This document shows, piece after piece, positions 54,338 to 64,000 of a DNA stretch of 64,000 nt (position 1 is its first letter; each line of letters starts with the position of its first letter). The notes beneath the pieces were generated by a model. It did no database searches, was not told the origin of the DNA, and worked only from the letters and a program-made list of their open reading frames with translations. Location: assembly GCF_009727055.1 (NCBI RefSeq), contig NC_052356.1, positions 161,234 to 225,233 of the forward strand. The letters are read 5' to 3'. A program made the position numbers and the translations under genes. The DNA comes from Benincasa hispida (lineage: Eukaryota; Streptophyta; Magnoliopsida; Cucurbitales; Cucurbitaceae).

Positions 54338-57329
54338 ATGACTCGGTTGAATACAGAGCAAGTTCTCAATGATAACACAACCCAGGACCCGCTCGCCATT
54401 GCTACTCTCAAGCTCAATCACAAGGCTCTTTCTGATGTACCATCCTCCCTTCCCTTTGTTAGTTAATCTCTCCTCTTGTCTTCTCTGTTTCTCCATTTCA
54501 TTCAGTTCTACTGCATTCATGTTCTTTTGCAGGTAAATGGTTTGTCCGTTTTCAAAAACTTGGAGAAGCTCGATTTGACATTCAACAATCTAACATCGCT
54601 TCAGGTATTTGAGCGTTTTTCTGTGGTCTCCTAACTCATATGTCCAATGTTTCTATCATTCGGGCGTTTATTCATTCTGGACGTTTAATTGAAAGGGGTT
54701 GGAATCGTGCACGAATTTGAAGTGGCTCTCAGTTGTACAAAACAAACTTCAAAGCTTAAAAGGAATTGAGGGGCTTTCTAAACTTACTGTAAGTACCACA
54801 CTCATCCTTCCTCTTACTTATATTATTGCCAATGGACCATAAGCATAATCTTAAAAACTGGGTTTCGATCCTTGAGATATGAAATGACCTCTTCTCTTGA
54901 ATGTAGAGACCCACCCTTGTCCATTTGTAGAATTATTCATCGTCTAGAATCTATTTGGATTAACTCTTCAAGTGTTTAATTTTGAAAATAAGTTATTTTG
55001 GCTCAGGTATAGCTTTTGAAGCACATTAAAAGTTCATGTCAAAACGGTTTTTAGCCAAAGAGTTTAAATAAAAATAATTTTTGTTTAAAAATACTTTTTT
55101 CTCTAGTCACTCCAAATGGGGTATAGTTTTTTGTTTTTGTTTTTGTTTTTTCTTTTTTGTATATGATTAAGTATTTAGTTCTAATTGTTCATTTTAGACA
55201 TCTCTTGGAATCTATGGATTTGTGATATGGACGGATTTCTGTTTAGTATAGATGCAACTCAGTGTTCGTTAACATTTTCTTAGTCAGGAAATATATTGAT
55301 GTAGATGCTATGCTATGATTTGATTTTGAGTTTCCTTTCCTTTTTTCTAATTAGGTATTAAATGCGGGAAAGAATAAGCTTCAGTCAATGGACGAAATTA
55401 GACCACTTGTTGGCTTATGTGCTTTGATTTTGAATGGTGAACCTTGTTGTAGTTTGACATACAGTGCTTCGTTCATGTTTATACCTTGATAATGATCCTG
55501 ATTAATTGGATTCTTTCATTTTTGGGGCTTTACAGACAATGAGATTGATTCTATTTGCAAGCTTGATCAGATGAAGAACCTGAATACTCTGGGTATGGTT
55601 TCTCATTTTTCATGTTCACTTTTAATACTTTTCTGGTAGTTGCCATATTCGAGATCTTTTCCTCTCTCTCTTTTTTATTTATTTTTATTTTTATTTTTTA
55701 AAAATTTTAAAATAACATGTTCTGAGAATAGTCTTTTCTTTTTCTCAAATCTGACTTGCATGTTCAAGAGTGATGCTCATTAGAAACCCAAACTAACTTA
55801 TTTTCTAACCTTTTGAGTTTTCTGCAGTTCTTTCTAGAAATCCAATCCATACTATTGGAGATTCTCTATTGAAACTGAAATCAATGAAAAAAGTAAGAAT
55901 CAAGCTGTTGTTATGTTGGTTGTTGTCTGAAGATTAGTCTGTCTTGACTGCAATCAAGGATCTTAGGAGTGATTTATTTATCCTTGTTTCAGCTATCTTT
56001 TTCTAATTGCAAGCTTCAATCTATTGATTCGTCTCTCAAGTCTTGTATCGAACTGAAAGAGCTTCGACTTGCTCACAATGAAATCAAGGTATGTGCTGTT
56101 TGGATTAGTATGCTTTGTCTTATGCAGATCTCTTGAGAACTTGTTTATTACTATTTAAATTGCACTAAATCCAATTTTGAATACTATTTAATGATGGGAT
56201 AACACCTTATTCTTCTTGTTTGTTGGACACCTGGTCTGTACTTATTCTTGAGTATACTTCCCCTATCCAGATGCTCCCCAATGATTTGGCTCATAACAAG
56301 AAGTTGTTGAATTTGGATTTGGGAAATAATGTCATAATGAGATGGTCAGATCTGAAGGTAAGATAAATCCTATCTAACCTTTTCTTTAATATTTTAAAAT
56401 TTCATTATTTTCTCCTCTTTTTTCATGAATCACCTTTTGAACTGTTCTAGGTATTGAGTTCATTAGGCAATCTCAAGAATCTTAATCTTCAAGGGAATCC
56501 TATTGCTGAAAGTGCTAAGTTAGATAAAAAGGTCCATCCTCACTCTCTACAAGTTTTCTACTTCAACCCTTTTAAATGATATGTTCCTCGAATTCTTTTC
56601 TGACTAGTGAAACTGCAGATTCGTCGACTGCTTCCAGGCTTGCGTGTATTGAATGCTAGACCAATTGATAAATGCATTCAGAATGAGAAGGATAACGGGA
56701 GTGATAAAGGTGATGACACTTCAATCAAGAAAATAGAGCTTCAAAAAGGGAAAAAAGATGGAAAATTGAAAGATAATGTTGAAACACATATGTCTGGTCG
56801 AGGCAGTGATGGTGAACTTGATCATCCTAATGATGTTGACGTGGAAAGGAAGTCAGAGTGCAAAAAACGCAAGATGGACAAGGTCACCAGGGAGGAGAAA
56901 GAAGTTCCATCTCTTGACAATAAGATAAATCACGGTACCAATGATATTGCTAAGGATAAGAAGACTTCAAAGCAGAAAAGGGCAAAAAACAATAAGGAGC
57001 CATCTTCACTAATACACAAGGAGACACTTACCAAGATCGAAAAGCAGAAGAAGAAAGCAAAGAAGGAAAGGGAAAGGCAGGTTGATGTTATTGATGATAC
57101 TGAGATGCCATTCGAACAGCTTTTTGGAGGCGATGGCGGTGAAGACATCAATGCTGATCTTGGAAAGGTCGGTGAGAAAGCAGTAGAGGACATGAGTATA
57201 AAGGCTAACTCGGTATCATTTTCATCTAATAGAAAGGAAATGAAAAACCAAGACCGAGTTGCAAGGTTACAAATAGCCCCAGTAGTTGAAATCGGAATGG
57301 GCGGACCATCAACATGGGCTGATGAGTAA
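54338..57329 (+). CDS. leucine-rich-repeat protein, SDS22-like LRRs with basic nuclear tail
   Basis: Ten exons: 54338-54436, 54533-54604, 54696-54788, 55355-55436, 55536-55592, 55828-55892, 55993-56088, 56271-56357, 56451-56531, 56619-57329. All introns are GT-AG and in frame, giving 480 aa. Exons 2-9 each carry about one 22-24 residue LRR of the SDS22 type: NLEKLDLTFNNLTSL, NLKWLSVVQNKLQSL, GLCALILNDNEIDSI, LNTLVLSRNPIHTIGDSL, ELKELRLAHNEIKMLP and NLKNLNLQGNPIAES. The capping LPGLRVLNARPI block opens exon 10. Residues 260-480 are acidic/basic and coiled-coil prone, with KKRK at 326-329 and KQKKKAKKERER at 386-397 as likely nuclear signals, then a MPFEQLFGGDGGED acidic patch. It resembles an unnamed plant LRR family (Arabidopsis At5g22320-like, from memory). 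The LRR suggests a scaffold for protein binding; partner unknown. The ATG starts a frame that joins smoothly. No frame break or missing exon is seen, so it looks functional. Intron 3 holds a small TIR element. Confidence 0.92.
54951..55120. mobile_element. small TIR element (MITE-like) in LRR intron 3
   Basis: About 170 bp bounded by ATTTGGATTAAC and AGTCACTCCAAAT (inverted ATTTGGA). Internal phrases match 12776-12960 in the SDR intron (GTGTTTAATTTTGAAAATAAGT, GTTTAAATAAAAATAA, CTAGTCACTCC). It does not disturb splice sites. Confidence 0.6.
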
Positions 57330-57930
57330 TTTCGATGCAAGGCCATTCAGTTACTTGGGAAAATTTGGATCTCATGGCAGTTCCAAGATTAAACAAATGT
57401 TTGGAATGCTGTAATAGAAAAGGACAATGAGTTTTAGAAACTCATTTCAGTGTTTGGGTCTGGCTATGAGCTATGAAGCAGCATAGGCTACTGATGTTGG
57501 GAGACTTGGCATTTGATTTGAGGGGAGCTTAGCTTACTAACACAATTCTTTTATTTTTCCTTTTACGTGATGAAATGGTGGAGGATTTTTACTTTTCTAG
57601 TTGTTACCCTAAATTTGATTTTGAAATTGTTAAAATTATTTTTGTCAAGTTTCAAATAATGAAATAAATTTGGATACGTTTTTAATACCTCAAAATGAAT
57701 TTAGTGTTTGATTTTACATTTCTAAATGTGTTTTTCATATTATTCAAATTGATTTTGAATGGTCAAGAGCATATTATAAATGATTTTGAAAATGATAAAA
57801 GTGATTTTAACAACGGTAGAATCACTTTTTTTTACTTATTCGAAATAACATATTCCTTAACAGTGTTAATATAGTGCATAATTAATAACTGTTGATACTA
57901 GTCTATCATTCAAAAAAAAAAAAAAAACTA
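57330..57930. other. LRR gene 3' UTR and AT-rich flank
   Basis: The 3' UTR probably ends before about 57600. The flank at 57600-57850 contains AAATTTGATTTTGAA and AAAGTGATTTTAAC phrases typical of dispersed non-coding repeats, then a run of 17 A at 57912-57928. No gene. Confidence 0.45.
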
Positions 57931-58590
57931 GTTTGATCTTCTCCCGCAATTTCCCCTCTACATGCAAAAACAAACCCTAAAATGATTCTTTTGATTCACA
58001 ATTTCTGTCACTCATGATAGCGCTATTGCAATGCACTTCGTTGCATCGCTTAGCGCGCATCGTTGCTAAACGATCATATTGTACCATCGAATAGTAAATT
58101 CAACGTATCGTTTAGTTCTCACGCCAAAGCTAAACGATCACTTAATGCTATCGTATAGCAAATTGAACGCATCATTTAGCTCTCATAAGTACACGTTCAT
58201 CTAGCGTTCAACATCACAATGACCAGCGCCCATTGCTATACGATTGTCTAGCTTTTCTTCACATCGTGTAGTGTTTGGAGCTAGATGATCGTTTAGCAAT
58301 TGGAACCACAACGACGATAAGAACAGAGGCTGATTTTTTTGGAACTGCAACTCGGCCTCTATGCTTATTTCTTCGATTTACAACCTAATTTCTACTCTAA
58401 TGATTCCAAATAAATTACAAACTCTTGGGAAAACATTAAAGCTCATCAAGAAAGAGAAAATTACAAATTTAATGAGAAATTAAAGAGAATTAAACAGCCA
58501 AAACTCAGAAAACCATATTAGTTCATCAGTTTCATATTTCTCAAATAAAACACCCACCAAACCAAAATTAAACCAAATTGAATGCTTATT
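57931..58590 (-). repeat. copia C leader with CGATCGTTTAGC words
   Basis: Untranslated leader of the minus-strand copia C, between its PBS (58591-58605) and the junction near 57930. At 58020-58310 it holds many GCTAAACGATCA, CATCGTTTAG and ATCGTGTAG words, on the strand opposite to those in the leader at 43546-44230. The body of the element is missing on the left. Confidence 0.6.
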
Positions 58591-58605
58591 TGACGCTCTA
58601 ATACC
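58591..58605 (-). promoter_or_regulatory. primer binding site, tRNA-iMet (copia C)
   Basis: The minus strand reads TGGTATTAGAGCGTC, the iMet PBS with one change (TATCAGAG to TATTAGAG). Confidence 0.75.
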
Positions 58606-60477
58606 AATTATAGGATTGTATCAATTGCAACCGAAGCACAAGGATCATCTATGCATTCAAATTCACTAATTTTGGCATAATATAAAGCATGCTTCTACAG
58701 AAAAATGGGTTTCAAGACACACCTCTTGTAGAACTTCTTCAAAGCTCCATCTCCAACTGCAATGTTCTTCATATCTTGTTGTAGACCACCTCAAAATCTT
58801 CCCAACTATTCTCTTGGTGCTCTAGATTGAGTTGTGGGACTCAAAACAAGCTTGAATCAAGTGATGAAGGAGAAAAGCTCACTGCAGTAACCATTGTTGA
58901 AGAACCATTCTTTAAATCGAATTTTCTCTAAAAATTCTGTAGATTGCATGCCCGACTTTCACTCCAATCTTCTTATGATATTGCAGATCAGCATGCAAAA
59001 AGAAGAGCTGCATGAGTTGTAGCTCATGCATGGAGAAAACAAGGCCAAATGGTTGATTCATGAGTGAGCTAGTTAAGTGATGGATAATAGTCCCATTTTT
59101 CCATTTGTGTTTTAGTTTTCTTTTTTTTCTTTTTTTTTTTTTTAAATTTTATCCAAAATCAAATTTTGATTTAAAATCTATTTGATTTTAAAAATGAAAA
59201 ATTAATTAATTGCATTAACTAATTAATTAATAAATAAAACTTAATTAATTTAATATCAAATATTAAATTAATTTTAACACATATCCATCTTTATATATTT
59301 AAATCATATTTAAATACATAAATTCTTCTATACCGTTTAATTCTAAAATTAAACATAATTATATCTCATATAATTACTAATTCCCTTAATTCTAATTTTA
59401 ATGTTTCAAATTAACTTATCACGCTATTCTAGAGCTAGTTGGTTACGAGCTAATAAGGGGACCTCACGGACCTATAGATCATGGGCTCCAACGATTTGAG
59501 ATTAATTGGCTAAACTCATTAGACCAGATTAATCTCCATTCGTTAACTAATGGGTCATTCCACTAAAGCCCATAGTTGCACTCCCCTCACTGTAGGTATA
59601 TTATGTCCACATGATTTAACCATAATCAGCAAGTCGACCCTTCACAGGTTGTTCGTAATAACGATTGGGTCAAATATTTGTTTTACCCCTGAGATTACAT
59701 CTTATTCCTCAACTCCCTACTAATCCTCTAATGAACAACTAGTTTGTGATCCAATCAACAAACCAAATCTCTCAGCCCAATGAGAAGGTAGGGCCCCTTG
59801 TTCAAGACCTGGATTCAGTACTTGAGAGAACAAATTTTCTCCTATCCTTAAATCGGGTAGGTGTGAACTCCGTCTTGTACCATATGTCCCCAACTATCTA
59901 TCCGGTCTTACCCCTGAAATGGGAGTCTTATTGAGCTGGCACTATTGAGCCAACCCTAAACTGTGCAAATCTAAGGGCAATCCCAAATAAACAGGAGTTC
60001 ATAGTTAGCTCAGGATTAAGATCGAGTCATTTAGGTCATCTAGGTGAAATACTCAGTCTTAAATAGTAAACAATGTTATAAAGTGAGAGTGACTTATTTC
60101 TTGGTCCTGATTTTATGTAAACTCATTGGATAGGACGCCCTCATTCCTCATGTCATAACATGTATGAATTAGGATCACAACGTATGTAGCACTTTACAAC
60201 TCGTTGTAACAACTACAGAGTAGGCCGTATCCAATGGTGTTACTAGAATAAGGTACCCAACCTTATTCATGTACCATAGATCATTTTGACTATTTACTCG
60301 AACCTGATCCACTCTTATGTCTCCACATAAAGTTCAAGTACTCATACAATAGTCATGGGTCTTAGTTTATTGGACTTAGACTTTCATACAATTTATGAGA
60401 TCAATAACAAATATATTGATAATAGAAAATGACTATCATTATACAAACTGCAAGTTTTTAGGACATAAAACCCAATA
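58606..60477 (-). mobile_element. copia C 5' LTR inserted in copia B
   Basis: About 1.87 kb. On the minus strand it starts TATTGGGTTTTATGTCC at 60477 and ends just before the PBS at 58605. It directly follows the copia B RT codons VKPIGCK, so it was inserted into that gene. The 3' LTR and body are absent. 59140-59400 is very AT-rich. Confidence 0.7.
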
Positions 60478-62805
60478 CTTACACCCTATAGGTTTTACCC
60501 CATCAGGCTAATCCACAAGCTCCCAGACTTGATTGAAGTGCATAGTCTCCATCTCTTGGTTCATGGAGACTCCATCTCCTGGTTCATGGCCTTAATCCAC
60601 TCATCTTTGTCAACATCCTCCATTGCTTGCTTAAAAGACAATGGATTCTCGACTTCATCATTAGAAATGATGTTCTGGGCTTCAGTTAAACCCATGTAGC
60701 AATCCGGTGAGTTCATAACCCTCCCACCACGTCGAGGCAGTCTCAACTCCTGAGTTTCTTGACTAGATGTACTAACCTCAACAATTTTTGTTGATATATC
60801 GATCTGTTCAACAACTCTTGTTGAACCCTCAGTATTCTCAGTCTCACTAGAAATCTCACGTAAAACAAGCTTACTTTGTGGTTTATGATCCCTGATGTGG
60901 TATTCTTCCAAGAAGATAACATTTGTAGAAACAAACATTTCATTCAATCATAGAAGTATCCACCCCTCATTTCCCTGGGGTAGCCTACAAAGAGGCAAAC
61001 TTTCAAACGCGGTTCCAGCTACTTCGAGTTAGTCATGAGCACGTGGGCTAGACACTCCCAAATCCTAAAGTGGCATAAACAACCTTTATGGCCTCTCCAC
61101 AACTCAAAAGGTGTTTCAGAAACACTTTTCAAGGGAACATTGTTCAGAATATAACATGTAGTCTCCACTACACAACCCCAAAATGAGTCTGGAAGATGAG
61201 TATAACTCATCATAGATCGAACGATGTCCAACAAGGTTCTATTTCTCCTTTCTGATACACCATTCTGCTGAGGTGTACCTGAGGCCGAGAGTTGGGACGT
61301 AATTCCATGTTTAATCATATAGTTCTAGAATTGGAGGTCTATATACTCTCCACCACGATTAGATTGTAGTGTTTTTATCTTCTTACCTAACAAGTTTTCA
61401 ACTTCAGCCTTATACTCCTTGATCTTGTCAAGGGCTTCAGACTTACGTTGCATTAGGTAGAGATACCCGTACCTTGAATAATCATCTATGAAAGAGATGA
61501 AATATTCATACCCACCTCGAGCCTTAACACTCATCGGACCACCGAGGTCAGAATGTACAAGCTCCAAGGTTTCCTTGGCTCTGTAACCTTTTCCAGTAAA
61601 AGGTCGTTTGGTCATCTTGCATTCGAGGCATGATTCACACACTGGCAAGGAGTTTTCTTCTAAACTCTTTAGAAGTACACATTTCACCAGCTGCTTAATC
61701 CTATTGAGGTTGATGTGACCTAAACTTAGATGCCAAAGATGGGCATTTTCCTTAGGAGAAACCTTACATCTTTCAACTGTTGTCGCCGTACTGAACATTT
61801 TAGTGTTAAACAAGGCTTTTATGACTAACGGCCTTAGTACATATAAGTTACTTTCCATTGAACCAAAACCAATCTCCATCCCATTCTTGAAAATAAATAG
61901 TTTACTCTCAGAAAAGGAGATGGTATAACCTTGTTCAATGAGACAAGAAACCGAGATTAAGTTCCTCTTGATATGATGAACTACAAAAACATTATCTAGT
62001 AAAAGATAATGTTTCTTGTCCAAAAACAAATTCAGCCTACATACAGCAATAGTTGAAACAACCTCTCCAGTACTGACTCGAGGAGACATCTCTCCCTGTG
62101 GCAACGTTTTCCAGGAACTGAATCCTTGGTAAAAGGAACTGACGTGATTAGTAGCACCAGAATCAAGGATCCAAGCAGATTCATCATTCTCTACCAAACA
62201 CGTCTCCAAGACCAATAAATCATATTTACCGTCTTCAGACTTTCTCCTCTTTTGGAGAGTAGTGGGATCAACATCAGAACCAAAATAAGCTCCAAGTTCC
62301 ATTTCAGAGAACACTTTTTTCGATGAACATTACCAGAGTCAGCAACACTTGCTTTCTCTTCTTGGAGGTTAACTTAGGAACTGACACTACTGGTATTGTC
62401 ATCCATCCCTTTGTGCTCAAAAAGTAAGAATTGACGTTCAAATAATTCTTGCAACAAGTCCATGATCTAACGTGTAATGACCATGTTCTCAACCTTTTTG
62501 GCCAAAGCATCAGGTATTCTAGCCAATATGTGAAGTCAGGTCAATGAATTAGCCTTCATCCACACCTCATATGCGTTACGAACACTTCGTAGTGCATCAC
62601 GGGTTGGGACTTGAGGATACTCCTCAACCATGACAAACTCGAGCTCGTTTACCACGAAATACGTTTTACAAGACTCTTTCCATTGTATGAAATCGGTCAA
62701 ACTAGAGGCATTTAATGGAAAATCAAACATGTTGCTGAAAACAAAAATATATTGACCTATGTTAGGTTTTAAGAAAATACTCGTTGAAAAACATACAACA
62801 TCCAA
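60478..62805 (-). pseudogene. copia B gag-protease-integrase-RT start
   Basis: Minus strand: gag (62805-62536: FDFPLNASSLTDFIQWKESC, YFVVNELEF), a frame-shifted stretch (62510-62304), then 62314-61019 in one frame. That frame has the protease motif DSGATNH, the GAG-pre-integrase HLWHLSLGHINLNRI, the integrase zinc-finger CESCLECK, the core LELVHSDLGGPM with FIDDYSRYGYLY, then GTPQQNGVSERRNRTL and PFELWRGHK. A single TAG at about 61322-61324 (LQF, stop, NYMIKHG; relatives have Gln there) interrupts it. After a frameshift, 60947-60561 holds the linker before RT (AMEDVDKDEWIKAMNQEMES). A small duplication of CTCCATCTC(T/C)TGGTTCATGG lies near 60550-60590. Interrupted at 60477 by copia C. Tork/Angela-like. 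Inactive. Confidence 0.85.
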
Positions 62806-64000
62806 TACAGTTGAGCAAAACTAACATGAACCCCATGTGACATCTAGTTTCGCAATGACGCTCCAAAGGTTTAGGACAAAAGTCGCCAAAGGGTGGTCAA
62901 TTTATCCCTCCTCTGAATTGAGACATTCTCAACTAGCCATTAATACCAAAACAAATCTTGTTCCTATAATGATTAGCAATCATTGATTTGGTCAAGAAAT
63001 CATTAACTTAACAATTTTCCGTAAGTGTGACCCACCATTTTAGGTCTTAGAGTTCCTCCCCAAGCAGCCAATTCGAAGGGAAAAAAATCCGATTGGGGCA
63101 AAAACTAAAGTGACCCTATCCATTTTTGGAGTTCACCTTGATATTGACCAACTGCACAAGCCCATCCGAAGGGGGACGCTCCCAGGGCGCCATGAGGGAG
63201 TGCAAGAATGATCTCATGGTGCAAACTAATGAAGGAGACTGTAGGACGTGTTGACGCACACCCTTCACCCACTTACTATAAACACTCTCTCCGTCCACCT
63301 TGATATTGACTCATGCAAACACCATCCGAAGGGGGATGCTCCTAGGGCACCACGAGGCCAAGCATGAATCTCACGACATGAACATTCAGGGAGAAAAGTC
63401 AGTGGAATCATTGACATATCACATATATCTCTTCCTCCCACTGAGTATTTTCTAACCTAGGGTTTAGTTTACTTAGAAAAAACATGGTTAAGAATTTTAA
63501 CTAAGTGACTTTTTAGGTTTGCCCAAGAGTAACTTTTACATTGGATAGTTGAACAACTTTCGATCATCATCCATTAAACTCTTTAACGAAGTCTTTGACC
63601 AACTGTCGCATGCTTGCAGAAAATCTATTTAATTCACCTTTCCAGGTAGGTTCCCAGGTAGGGGTGTTCCGTTTCCGTCAGCTTAAGTACCCCGGCCTAG
63701 ACAAAACCCACCTTAGACAAAGGTCCCTTATAGATAGATTTAATACAATTTTAATCTTTTATGCCAATCAATTTAATCCTATTAAACTAATTTAAAAAGA
63801 TTAAACTAGGTTGCTAATCCCATTAGAACCTCGAACTTAGGTCTATCTCAATCCAATTTTAAATGTAAAATAATACACCTACCGAGACGAAAGCCAAAGG
63901 TGAGTCTCGTATTATTTTCGATTTCCATGATGGTTTATTTGCTGAAATTAGGTCTTTTAAAAAAAGGTAAAGCCAACAGACATATAAAAACTGGTGCATA
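62806..64000 (-). repeat. copia B leader region
   Basis: Upstream of gag on the minus strand. No frame resembles a protein. It contains a direct repeat: 63130-63230 and 63296-63400 share CCTTGATATTGAC, CCATCCGAAGGGGGA(C/T)GCTC and AGGGC(G/A)CCA(T/C)GAGG. The 5' LTR is not identified before the window ends. Confidence 0.5.

Noticed and set aside
56930..57346. 138-codon minus-strand frame
   Set aside because: It is antisense to the last exon of the LRR gene, whose frame is supported by nine upstream exons.
51184..62805. Copia A and copia B as one element split by the LRR gene and copia C
   Set aside because: Both contain the RT start region, with clear differences, so they are two elements.

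Overview
This window is plant nuclear DNA. The evidence is two genes with GT-AG introns, plus a dense set of plant-type LTR retrotransposons carrying tRNA-iMet primer sites and one tRNA-Asp-like site, a hAT relic, a CACTA end, small TIR elements and an endogenous pararetrovirus relic. The LTR families and the TATCAnTGATAG-type palindromic satellites suggest a cucurbit to me. That is an inference from general familiarity, not a database result. No rRNA, tRNA gene, CRISPR array or bacterial feature was seen.

Only two host genes are well supported. (1) A three-exon short-chain dehydrogenase/reductase on the minus strand (11443-13746, 270 aa). It has an NAD-type Rossmann motif, but the catalytic tyrosine of the YxxxK motif is read as cysteine. 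(2) A ten-exon leucine-rich-repeat protein on the plus strand (54338-57329, 480 aa). It has an SDS22-like LRR block and a long, highly charged tail with nuclear-localisation-like clusters. The two genes are about 40 kb apart and nothing suggests they work together. Related small TIR elements lie in an intron of each.

Layout. 1-7.3 kb: an LTR-like unit with minisatellites, then an LTR fragment tandemly duplicated with almost no divergence, each copy carrying captured copia pol fragments, and two sequence gaps. 7.3-10.8 kb: two plus-strand copia-type LTR remnants. 11.4-13.8 kb: the SDR gene. 14-24.6 kb: gene-free AT-rich DNA with palindromic TATCA satellites, interrupted by a 3.27 kb LTR-like unit with a TAGTG target duplication, followed by a purine-rich tandem array and a 793 bp TIR element. 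25-39.2 kb: a nested stack. A hAT transposase relic carries a solo LTR (TSD GTCAT) on one side and a truncated copia LTR on the other; that LTR is split by a Ty3/gypsy element, whose integrase is split by another solo LTR. 39.2-40.7 kb: a caulimovirid-like relic. 41-52.7 kb: a copia 5' LTR, an Athila-like LTR with a PPT on one side and a PBS on the other, the large coiled-coil ORF of that element family, and a decayed copia element cut by a CACTA terminus. 54.2-57.6 kb: the LRR gene. 58-64 kb: a minus-strand copia LTR with leader, inserted into the reverse-transcriptase region of another minus-strand copia whose gag-protease-integrase is nearly intact apart from a nonsense codon and frameshifts.

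Most of the biology here is the life history of mobile elements: insertion, nesting, solo-LTR formation, local duplication and satellite growth inside LTRs. The observations I would check first are the SDR catalytic substitution, the nested stack with its target-site duplications, the captured pol fragments in the tandem duplication, and different minisatellites occupying the same part of two related LTR-like units.
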